64,000 nucleotides of DNA, taken from contig JAHEEK010000005.1 in NCBI GenBank assembly GCA_024640765.1, forward strand, positions 1-64,000, written 5' to 3'. The stretch is from Nereida sp024640765. Lineage in GTDB: Bacteria > Pseudomonadota > Alphaproteobacteria > Rhodobacterales > Rhodobacteraceae. A program made the translations under genes and the position numbers. The stretch's first letter is position 1. Every line of letters starts with the position of its first letter. The notes beneath the pieces are model-generated. The model ran no database searches and was not told the DNA's origin. It saw only the letters and a list, made by a program, of their open reading frames with translations. Positions 9,523-16,781 of the stretch are shown piece after piece.

Positions 9523-10979
9523 GCCCGCCCCCAACGGTGCAACAGGCGCTGCTGCATTGACTTTGCGCGCCTGTTCCAGCCGGATGCACCGCGGGGCCTT
9601 TCTCTGTCTGACTTTTTGATTTTACCGCGCGCACCCAGATCTGCAGAGACAATCGCAAAGGCCTGCTTTGTACCTTTCGGGGTGGTGACGTAGCCCGCCA
9701 ATGTGCTGACAAAGTTTAACGTGCCAGTTTTGGCCGTCACTTCGATGCCTTGCCCGTCAACGACTTTGCCGTTCGCATCGCGCAGCTTGATCGGCTTCAT
9801 CAACAACCCGATGGGACCGTTTGCGGCCGCGACTAAAATCTGCACCAAATCAGACGCACTGATCCGACTTCGATCACCAAGCCCTGAGTGATCAACCAGT
9901 TGTGCATCAACACCAAAACGCTCCTTGGCCCATTCATTCATAGCCGCAGCAGAACTTCGAAGTGTCTTTGCATCAGAGGCCTGCAAACCAATAACTTCAG
10001 CCGTCAAGTTGGTCGAAAACTTCAGCATATCGCGGCACATCTCGAAAAGCGGCACACTTGCATGCTGGACCAGAACACGCCCCTTTGCAGGGCGATCAGT
10101 CACCTGACCGGCGGTCAGCGAAATTCCCTTGGCGCGGGCAAGTTGACCAAAAACATCAGCTGCATAAAGCGCGGGTTGGCGAACCGGCAACCACCGCGCG
10201 CCACCCCCACCAAGTGCAGTCCGGCTGACCGTCCAAGTATCACGCCCCTTTTCAAGAGCGTATCCGTAAACAGGAAAGTCACGCGAAACGATGCGCATCG
10301 TTGCCATCTCTACCGCAGGAGCATGACGTTTTGCGCGGGCATCCATGGTGGTACGATATCCATCCGCGCCGCGTCGCCATTCGAAATGCACACGATTGAA
10401 GTTCAGGTTTATGCCACCGATTGTGGGGTTGTATCCCAAATAATCAGGCTGATCGCGGTCAATAAACGGGATTGCAGGCAGCGCACTGTTTTGAACATAA
10501 AAGCTGCCATCAATCCTGCGCACACCACTGCTGTGAAGATCGGCAACCATTCGGCCAAGATCATCGGTGTTCAACGTCGGATCCCCGCCGCCCACCAGCC
10601 ACAGATCACCTCGCAATGTGCCGTCCTCAATCGCAGCGTCACTCACTAGCCGCGTGTTAAATCGGAACCCAGCCCCAAGTCGGTCAAGCCCGTAAAGCGC
10701 TGTCAGCATCTTTGCCACTGACGCAGGCGGTAGCGCTTCATCCGCTTGGAATTGCTCAACTCTTATCCCGCTTGTCGCGTCGGCAACCGCACATCCTGTG
10801 ACACCACTAAGGCCTGCTTGGCCCACGATATCTTTGGCAGTGGGGTCAACTTTGCGGGCAAAATCATCAGACCTTGCAACTGGGCGCGCTGACTTAGTTG
10901 GCGCAGTAGCACCCGCCGCCGTCGCCGTTGTTGCTAGAAGACCGGCCAGCAAAAACCGTCGGGAATACACACGCGTCAT
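9519..10979 (-). CDS. dacB: D-alanyl-D-alanine carboxypeptidase/endopeptidase (PBP4 family)
   Basis: A class C low-molecular-weight penicillin-binding protein that trims or cuts peptidoglycan peptides in the periplasm. The 486-residue protein has all three active-site motifs: SVAK (Ser87), STN in KFSTNLTAEV, and KTG in AKTGTLNF. The N-terminus SRRFLLAGLLA followed by an Ala-rich stretch looks like a twin-arginine signal peptide. A long domain is inserted between SxxK and SxN, as in PBP4. The start has only a weak ribosome site. It stands alone, divergent from the DMT transporter gene. Confidence 0.92.
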   Translation of the reverse strand: MTRVYSRRFLLAGLLATTATAAGATAPTKSARPVARSDDFARKVDPTAKDIVGQAGLSGVTGCAVADATSGIRVEQFQADEALPPASVAKMLTALYGLDRLGAGFRFNTRLVSDAAIEDGTLRGDLWLVGGGDPTLNTDDLGRMVADLHSSGVRRIDGSFYVQNSALPAIPFIDRDQPDYLGYNPTIGGINLNFNRVHFEWRRGADGYRTTMDARAKRHAPAVEMATMRIVSRDFPVYGYALEKGRDTWTVSRTALGGGGARWLPVRQPALYAADVFGQLARAKGISLTAGQVTDRPAKGRVLVQHASVPLFEMCRDMLKFSTNLTAEVIGLQASDAKTLRSSAAAMNEWAKERFGVDAQLVDHSGLGDRSRISASDLVQILVAAANGPIGLLMKPIKLRDANGKVVDGQGIEVTAKTGTLNFVSTLAGYVTTPKGTKQAFAIVSADLGARGKIKKSDRERPRGASGWNRRAKSMQQRLLHRWGRA

Positions 10980-11044
10980 GCTCAGACTAAAGCCCAGCAG
11001 TTGGCGCGTGACAACTCACAATCTGCGGCGTAACCACCTGCCTT

Positions 11045-11872
11045 ATGTTACGCGCCACTCTTTTAATGTTCCTCGCCATGTCGCTGATCCCTGCAGGGGA
11101 CACGGCCGGAAAGCTTCTGTCAAATAACTACGAAGTCCACCCGCTCTGGATCGCATGGAGCCGCTTTGCCGTTGGCGCGTTGATCGCAGCACCGTTTATG
11201 CCGCGCGGGACATGGGGTGTTCTGCGCAACCCTAAGGTAGTTTTCCGCGCTCTTTTATTAGCGGGCGGTATTTCATGCATCCTCACAGCCCTGCGCACAG
11301 AGGACATCGCCAATGTGTTTGCTGCGTTCTTCATCGGTCCGCTGCTGTCGTTCACCCTATCGGCGTGGCTGCTCAAAGAAAAAGTCACATGGCCGCAAAC
11401 GGCTCTATTGCTGCTTGGGTTTTGTGGCGTCCTGTTGGTGGTCAAACCGGGCTTTGACTATTCACCAGGCCTCGGTTTCGCGGTCCTTGCGGGATGTTTT
11501 TACGGAAGTTTCCTGACCGCGTCCAAATGGCTGATAGGCGTCGCACCTGCACGCACGCTTCTGCTGAGCCAACTCCTGATCCCCGCGATTATCATGCTCC
11601 CTGTCGCCGCAGTTTTCTGGCCACCACTGAGCCTGCCTGTTCTGGGTCTGGCCACTGCATCTGCTGTTGGATCCATGTCGGGGAACTTTTTGCTGCTTTT
11701 TGCCTATGCAATGGCCGACAGCACGCGGCTGGCCCCACTGGTATATTTCCAGCTAATCGCGGCAACCGTTTTGGGATGGGCGGTGTTCGGCACTTTGCCC
11801 GATACGCTAACGCTTTGCGGTTTAGTCCTCATCATCGGCGCAGGTGTCGGTGCGGCAACTTTGCGTCGCTAA
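11045..11872 (+). CDS. DMT-superfamily (EamA-type) transporter
   Basis: A 275-residue integral membrane protein with about ten hydrophobic segments and two EamA halves. IPAGDTAGKLL near the N-terminus and the repeated SxxF/GE-type turns are usual for the drug/metabolite transporter family. Substrates in the family range from amino acids to purines and cannot be inferred here. A second in-frame ATG lies seven codons in, and the ribosome site is weak. The 3' end overlaps the nadD stop by four bases in a tail-to-tail arrangement. Confidence 0.85.
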   Translation: MLRATLLMFLAMSLIPAGDTAGKLLSNNYEVHPLWIAWSRFAVGALIAAPFMPRGTWGVLRNPKVVFRALLLAGGISCILTALRTEDIANVFAAFFIGPLLSFTLSAWLLKEKVTWPQTALLLLGFCGVLLVVKPGFDYSPGLGFAVLAGCFYGSFLTASKWLIGVAPARTLLLSQLLIPAIIMLPVAAVFWPPLSLPVLGLATASAVGSMSGNFLLLFAYAMADSTRLAPLVYFQLIAATVLGWAVFGTLPDTLTLCGLVLIIGAGVGAATLRR

Positions 11873-12474
11873 TCGCGCTGCCAGTCACCACGTTTCCTGA
11901 TTTCGCTACTCGAAACAGACAGCATCGGTATATTCACAAACGACCACGCAGGCGCGTCAGAGCGACCCAAAAGCTGGCTTTGCCTACCTTTCAATTGTGC
12001 GAAATCATAGATCTTGGCCGCCAGTGACGTACGCGCCGATATACGATCACCCGGACGCGCCAACACCCCAACAGGTGTGGTAGCCAAAATACCTTGCCAG
12101 TCTTGCCAATGATGGAACTGGGCCAAATTATCCGCCCCCATCAACCAAACAAACCGCACGCTAGGATACCGTAAACGCAGCGCATCAAGGGTTTGCGCGG
12201 TATATCTGGTGCCAAGATGGGCTTCGATATCTGTCACCTCAACGCGCGGATCGTACATAACTTGGCGGGCCGCCTGCAAACGCCGTTCAAGCGGTGCGGG
12301 CCCGTGCTCTTTCAGCGGATTACCAACTGAGACCAGCCACCACACACGGTCTAGCCCAAAGCGTTTCAACGCCTCTTTGGTGATGTGCACGTGCCCTGCG
12401 TGTGCGGGATCAAATGATCCGCCCAACAAACCAACAACTTGGCCCTGCCGCGCATATGGAAACTTCCGTGTCAT
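11869..12474 (-). CDS. nadD: Nicotinate-nucleotide adenylyltransferase
   Basis: Converts nicotinate mononucleotide and ATP to deamido-NAD in NAD synthesis; NadE, which completes the route, is encoded at 21036-22733. The 201-residue product has the nucleotidyltransferase motif GGSFDPAHAGHVHI near residues 17-30, and VSSSEIRKR near the end is the second signature. The ATG at 12474 is preceded by AAGGTGCGC, and upstream in-frame sequence does not resemble the family. In many bacteria nadD neighbours rsfS or proA, but here it lies beside ettA. Confidence 0.93.
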   Translation of the reverse strand: MTRKFPYARQGQVVGLLGGSFDPAHAGHVHITKEALKRFGLDRVWWLVSVGNPLKEHGPAPLERRLQAARQVMYDPRVEVTDIEAHLGTRYTAQTLDALRLRYPSVRFVWLMGADNLAQFHHWQDWQGILATTPVGVLARPGDRISARTSLAAKIYDFAQLKGRQSQLLGRSDAPAWSFVNIPMLSVSSSEIRKRGDWQRD

Positions 12475-12576
12475 GCGCACCTTGTCGAACACCCTCACAG
12501 TCCAGTCAATGCATTGCCCCCGCGACCGTGCCGCGTTATCTGAGGCCAACTTACCTTTTACTCGGAGATGTAACAG

Positions 12577-14232
12577 ATGGCTGCCAATCAATTCGTCTAC
12601 TTCATGGACGGCGTGTCCAAACAATACCCCGGCGGCAAAAAGGTGTTTGAGAACATCCGCCTGAACTTCCTGCCCGGTGTGAAAATTGGTGTGGTCGGTG
12701 TGAACGGCACAGGTAAATCAACCTTGATGCGCATCATGGCGGGTCAGGACAAAGAATTCACCGGTGAAGCATGGGCGGCAGAGGGCGCACGTGTCGGCTA
12801 CCTCCCCCAAGAGCCAGACTTGGACCCAAGCCTTGATGTGCGCGGCAACGTGATGCTGGGCGTAAAGGCAAAGAAAAAAATTCTGGATCGCTATAACGAA
12901 TTGGCGATGAACTACTCCGATGAGACCGCCGAAGAAATGGCGCAGCTTCAAGACGAGATCGACAGCCAGAACCTGTGGGACCTCGATGCGCAAATTGATG
13001 TGTCGATGGAGGCGCTACGCTGCCCTGCGGATGATGCAGACGTCACAACCCTATCAGGTGGTGAAAAGCGCCGCGTAGCCCTGTGTCAGCTTTTGCTGGA
13101 TGCGCCTGACATGCTGCTGCTCGACGAACCGACCAACCACCTTGACGCCGAAACAATCGCATGGCTGCAACAGCACCTGATCGATTACAAAGGCACCATC
13201 CTAATCGTTACCCACGACCGTTATTTCCTTGATGCCATCACCGGATGGATTCTGGAGCTAGACCGCGGCTCAGGCATCCCACATGAGGGTAACTATTCGT
13301 CATGGCTGGAAGCCAAAGCCAAGCGCATGGAGCGTGAAGCGAAAGACGACAAATCCAAGCAAAAGACCCTTGAGCGTGAACTTGAGTGGATGCGCCAAGG
13401 CGCAAAGGCGCGCCAAGCCAAATCAAAAGCGCGGATTGCGGCCTACAACGAGATGGCCAATCAATCAGAGCGCGAAAAAGTTGGCCGCGCACAGATCATT
13501 ATTCCGAACGGTCCTCGCCTTGGTGACAAAGTCATCGAGATCGACAACCTCACAAAAGCCTACGGCGATAAACTTCTGATCGAAGATTTGTCCTTCTCGC
13601 TGCCTCCGGGTGGTATTGTGGGCGTCATCGGCCCGAACGGCGCGGGTAAATCTACATTGTTCAAAATGCTCACGGGCGATGAACAACCGGATGCGGGATC
13701 AGTCAGCTACGGCGACACAGTTGACCTTAGCTATGTGGATCAGTCACGTGACGCACTGCCCGACGATAAAACCGTTTGGGAAGTAATCAGCGACGGCAAT
13801 GACATCATCATGCTGGGTGACGCTGAAGTGAACAGCCGCGCGTATTGTTCGTCATTCAATTTCAAAGGCGGCGACCAACAGAAAAAAGTCGGCGTTCTAT
13901 CAGGTGGTGAGCGCAACCGCGTTCACATGGCCAAGCTGCTGCGCGCCGGTGGCAACGTCCTGCTGCTCGACGAACCGACAAACGACCTTGATGTTGAAAC
14001 ACTTCGCGCCCTTGAAGATGCGTTGGTGGACTTTGCTGGGTGCGCCGTGGTCATTTCACACGATCGCTTCTTCCTTGATCGGATTTGCACCCACATTTTA
14101 GCATTCGAAGGCGAAGCACATATCGAGTGGTTTGAGGGTGGCTTCACCGAATACGAAGAAGACAAAAAGCGCCGTCTCGGACCCGATGCCTTGGAACCAA
14201 AGCGCGTCAAATACAAGAAATTCGCACGCTAA
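12577..14232 (+). CDS. ettA: Energy-dependent translational throttle protein (ABC-F ATPase)
   Basis: A soluble ABC-F protein that binds the ribosomal E site and gates entry into elongation according to ATP/ADP ratio. The 551-residue product has two nucleotide-binding domains, with Walker A motifs GVNGTGKST and GPNGAGKST, signatures LSGGEKRRV and LSGGERNRV, and Walker B LLLDEPTNHLD and LLLDEPTNDLD. A basic linker (about residues 240-310) joins them and includes the tRNA-contacting segment. There are no membrane segments. Length and layout match EttA closely. GGAG lies upstream of the ATG. Confidence 0.95.
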   Translation: MAANQFVYFMDGVSKQYPGGKKVFENIRLNFLPGVKIGVVGVNGTGKSTLMRIMAGQDKEFTGEAWAAEGARVGYLPQEPDLDPSLDVRGNVMLGVKAKKKILDRYNELAMNYSDETAEEMAQLQDEIDSQNLWDLDAQIDVSMEALRCPADDADVTTLSGGEKRRVALCQLLLDAPDMLLLDEPTNHLDAETIAWLQQHLIDYKGTILIVTHDRYFLDAITGWILELDRGSGIPHEGNYSSWLEAKAKRMEREAKDDKSKQKTLERELEWMRQGAKARQAKSKARIAAYNEMANQSEREKVGRAQIIIPNGPRLGDKVIEIDNLTKAYGDKLLIEDLSFSLPPGGIVGVIGPNGAGKSTLFKMLTGDEQPDAGSVSYGDTVDLSYVDQSRDALPDDKTVWEVISDGNDIIMLGDAEVNSRAYCSSFNFKGGDQQKKVGVLSGGERNRVHMAKLLRAGGNVLLLDEPTNDLDVETLRALEDALVDFAGCAVVISHDRFFLDRICTHILAFEGEAHIEWFEGGFTEYEEDKKRRLGPDALEPKRVKYKKFAR

Positions 14233-14259
14233 AATCCTGTTTAGCGGGACTATATATTA

Positions 14260-14296
14260 AGGATACGCTTGGCCAAATAGCGGCTCGGCGTATCCT
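14260..14296 (+). terminator. Hairpin between ettA and the cold-shock gene
   Basis: AGGATACGC and GCGTATCCT form a perfect 9-bp stem with a 19-base loop, 28 bases past the ettA stop. It lacks a T-run. It may end the ettA message or lie at the start of the long leader of the cold-shock gene. The rest of 14297-14508 holds no gene. Confidence 0.5.
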
Positions 14297-14508
14297 AAAC
14301 ACCACATATCGTAGCCAGATCAGCCGCGAATTGCTGATCAAAATGCTTTCCCCGATTTCCCTTGCTTTATGAGGGTCGCCACCCCATATGGGTTTAGCTA
14401 CGTTATGCACTCGATCCCTGTCTTCCCTTACCGGCTACAGTCTTTCGATCCCTGACTAAGCCGACGTGCTGCAATCTCGCGGGCACGAATTTAAAAGGAG
14501 ACACGGAT

Positions 14509-14715
14509 ATGGCTACTGGCACCGTGAAATGGTTTAACACTACTAAAGGCTACGGCTTTGTTGCACCCGATGGCGGCAGCAAGGACGTTTTCGTTCACAT
14601 CTCTGCTGTTGAGCGTTCAGGCCTCACTGGTCTTGCTGACAACCAAAAAGTAACATTCGACATCGAAAGCGGCCGTGATGGCCGTGAGAGCGCGATCAAC
14701 ATCGCCCTCGCGTAA
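14509..14715 (+). CDS. Cold-shock domain protein (CspA family)
   Basis: A 68-residue single cold-shock domain that binds single-stranded RNA or DNA. RNP1 is KGYGFVAPD and RNP2 is VFVHIS, with the aromatic pair in place; the start MATGTVKWFN is diagnostic. The ATG follows AAAGGAG. About 210 leader bases lie between the upstream hairpin and the start, which fits the long structured 5' leaders common to cold-shock messages, though no specific thermosensor was worked out. A strong terminator follows. Confidence 0.95.
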   Translation: MATGTVKWFNTTKGYGFVAPDGGSKDVFVHISAVERSGLTGLADNQKVTFDIESGRDGRESAINIALA

Positions 14716-14734
14716 GTCATTTTACTTATAATGG

Positions 14735-14771
14735 AAAAGGCGCCCATCCATTTGGATGTGGCGCCTTTTTT
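14735..14771 (+). terminator. Intrinsic terminator of the cold-shock gene
   Basis: AAAGGCGCC-CATCC pairs with GGATG-T-GGCGCCTTT around a short loop and is followed by a T-run. The A-run on the other side means it may also serve the converging minus-strand gene at 14797. Confidence 0.9.
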
Positions 14772-14796
14772 ATATCTAAACCTAACCGCCCTGTTA

Positions 14797-15045
14797 TTAG
14801 TTTAGGACTTGGCTCAAAAACATGTAGCACGGCGTAATAAACGCAAAAGCGATACAGAATTTCGCGGAAAGATCGCCCGCCCAATCCAACAACGGTGTGC
14901 CCCCATCAGGTGTCTGATTTGCGCGCATATCTGCGACCGTCGCACTTGGGCGGTACACGCGGTTATGCGCCTGCAGGCTTTCCATCGCCTGTGCATAGAC
15001 GCGGGCTTGGCGGGTTTGTTCATCGATGTTGTGCATAGAATTCAT
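14797..15045 (-). CDS. Small single-pass membrane protein, unknown
   Basis: An 82-residue protein of unrecognised family. Residues 1-45 are hydrophilic (NIDEQTRQARVYAQAMESL). A hydrophobic segment close to the C-terminus (about residues 60-78, FCIAFAFITPCYMFLSQV) should anchor it, leaving the N-terminal part soluble. The start at 15045 follows GGAGGAG by seven bases; 23 codons upstream are open but lack a ribosome site. It lies between the cold-shock terminator and dodecin. Confidence 0.65.
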   Translation of the reverse strand: MNSMHNIDEQTRQARVYAQAMESLQAHNRVYRPSATVADMRANQTPDGGTPLLDWAGDLSAKFCIAFAFITPCYMFLSQVLN

Positions 15046-15169
15046 GTTGCGGCTCCTCCACTGTTGACCCTTAACATGGAACGATTTTTCCACCCGCCAA
15101 GACCCAAACGGCAAAAAAGGCTACCAGTCGTATGACAACGGGCCTTCAAGTCGTTCAACTGTCAGAAAA

Positions 15170-15373
15170 TCAGTCTTCCAGAGCAAAATTAACTTTCAAA
15201 ACAACACGGTATTCATCAATTTTACCGTCTGAAACAGTTACTTTTTGATCCTGCACCCACGCGCCCGTCACGTTCTTCAGCGTTTTGGCTGCACGTTCAA
15301 CGCCGGTTTCTATTGCATCATCAAATGACTTTTTCAAACTTGCGATGACTTCGGTTACTCTTGCAACACTCAT
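15170..15373 (-). CDS. Dodecin family flavin-binding protein
   Basis: A 67-residue protein matching dodecins, small proteins that assemble into hollow dodecamers storing or buffering flavins. The family features are the start MSVARVTEVIASLKKSFDDAI, the Trp in VTGAWVQDQKV that stacks on flavin, and the closing strand YRVVLKVNFALED. AAGGAG lies ahead of the ATG. It appears to be a single-gene unit. Confidence 0.93.
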   Translation of the reverse strand: MSVARVTEVIASLKKSFDDAIETGVERAAKTLKNVTGAWVQDQKVTVSDGKIDEYRVVLKVNFALED

Positions 15374-15430
15374 ACTCGTTACTCCTTATTCACAATACTC
15401 CAAAAGCCTATGCGCCTAAGGCTTGCCCGT

Positions 15431-16096
15431 CTAGTCGCCATCGATCAGCAACGCCACCGACGGCCCGACAACCTTTACGATTTGCACAACACCCTCTGCG
15501 TTCGGATGGATTGCGTCAGCCTGCATGAACGGCAGCACATCTCCCTCAAACGCCGTAAAAAAGCCCGGGTGATAATCCACACCGAAACGCGCTGCGATAT
15601 CTGCGAAAATTGGATCAAACGCCGCCTTATAATCAGGCCCGTAATTTAATGGCGCTTCAATCCCCAGCACCAACACAGCCGCACCCGAATTCGCAGCCTG
15701 CTGGACAATGGTGTCCATATTCTGCCGCACAACACTTGGATCAATGCCGCGCAGCATATCGTTGCCGCCAAGAGCAATCACAATGGCATCAACCTGCTCG
15801 CTCAACGTCCAAGCGATGCGCGCCGCACCACCTTGGGTCGTATCACCGGAGACCCCCGCATTCACAAGCGTTACCTCGGTCCCGTTTGCCTGCAACCAGC
15901 TCTCTAATTGTGGCACAAGGCCCTGCTCGGCAGGCAACCCATACCCTTGAACAAGGCTGTCGCCAAAGATCACCACGGTACTTTCGGCACGCGCAGCACC
16001 GTACCCCACGCCAAGGCCCAGCCCCAAGATCGCAACAATTGTCATCATCAGGTTGCGCAGCAGCAATACCGCCCCATATCCAGTTGTGATCCCCAT
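15431..16096 (-). CDS. Arylesterase / TesA-like SGNH hydrolase
   Basis: A periplasmic GDSL-type esterase or lysophospholipase. The catalytic Ser is in FGDSLVQGYGL, the oxyanion Gly/Asn blocks are NAGVSGDT and ALGGNDMLRG, and the Asp-His pair is DAIHPN near the C-terminus. Residues 1-38 form a signal peptide ending AARA. I chose the ATG at 16096 because GAGGGG lies six bases upstream; an internal ATG at 16048 lacks such a site. It diverges from the ABC ATPase at 16110, the arrangement known for tesA and ybbAP in many proteobacteria. Confidence 0.88.
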   Translation of the reverse strand: MGITTGYGAVLLLRNLMMTIVAILGLGLGVGYGAARAESTVVIFGDSLVQGYGLPAEQGLVPQLESWLQANGTEVTLVNAGVSGDTTQGGAARIAWTLSEQVDAIVIALGGNDMLRGIDPSVVRQNMDTIVQQAANSGAAVLVLGIEAPLNYGPDYKAAFDPIFADIAARFGVDYHPGFFTAFEGDVLPFMQADAIHPNAEGVVQIVKVVGPSVALLIDGD

Positions 16097-16109
16097 GAAA
16101 GGCCCCTCA

Positions 16110-16781
16110 ATGTCTAACCTGATCCTGTCCCTCAAAGATGTGCACCTTTCGCTAAATGGCAATGCGGGGATGGTGGATATCTTGCGCGACATCAGTCTTG
16201 ACGTAACAAAAGGCGAGACATTGGCGCTGATCGGCCCATCGGGTTCGGGAAAGTCATCACTTCTCATGGTAATGGGCGGGCTCGAGCAAACAACTGGCGG
16301 AACGATCCGCGCAGTTAACCAAGACCTCACCAACTTAGACGAAGACGCGCTCGCCAAGTTTCGACGGCACTATATGGGGGTAGTGTTTCAATCTTTTCAC
16401 CTGATCCCGACCATGACGGCAATTGAAAACGTGGCCGTTCCACTTGAACTGGCGGGTGAAAGCGATGCCTTTGACCGCGCCCAAGCGGAACTGGCAGCAG
16501 TGGGCCTTGGGGCGCGGGCGAATCACTACCCCAATCAGATGTCAGGGGGCGAGCAACAGCGCGTGGCCCTTGCACGTGCCCTTGCGCCGCGTCCGGAGAT
16601 TTTGCTGGCGGACGAGCCGACGGGCAATCTTGATGGCACCAACGGTGAGGCCGTCATGGACCTTCTATTTGATTTGCGTGACCGTCACGGTGCGACCCTC
16701 ATCATGGTCACCCATTCGCCTGAATTGGCCAGCCGCTGTGACCGCGTGATCCGATTGCGTGACGGACGGTTGGACAAATGA
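16110..16781 (+). CDS. ABC transporter ATP-binding protein, LolD/YbbA type
   Basis: A 223-residue ATPase of the MacB/LolD group. It has Walker A GPSGSGKSS, signature SGGEQQRVALARA and Walker B ILLADEPTGNLD. The ADEPTGNLD form is typical of ATPases that partner FtsX-like permeases. It overlaps the next gene by four bases (ATGA), which points to a two-gene transporter. By analogy with YbbAP it may move lipophilic substrates or proteins between membrane and periplasm, with the divergent arylesterase as a functional partner; that part is inference. AAAGG lies upstream of the ATG. Confidence 0.9.
   Translation: MSNLILSLKDVHLSLNGNAGMVDILRDISLDVTKGETLALIGPSGSGKSSLLMVMGGLEQTTGGTIRAVNQDLTNLDEDALAKFRRHYMGVVFQSFHLIPTMTAIENVAVPLELAGESDAFDRAQAELAAVGLGARANHYPNQMSGGEQQRVALARALAPRPEILLADEPTGNLDGTNGEAVMDLLFDLRDRHGATLIMVTHSPELASRCDRVIRLRDGRLDK

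Noticed and set aside
14409..14453. Repeated TCGATCCCTG in the leader of the cold-shock gene
   Set aside because: Only two copies of ten bases and no clear structure, so chance is likely.
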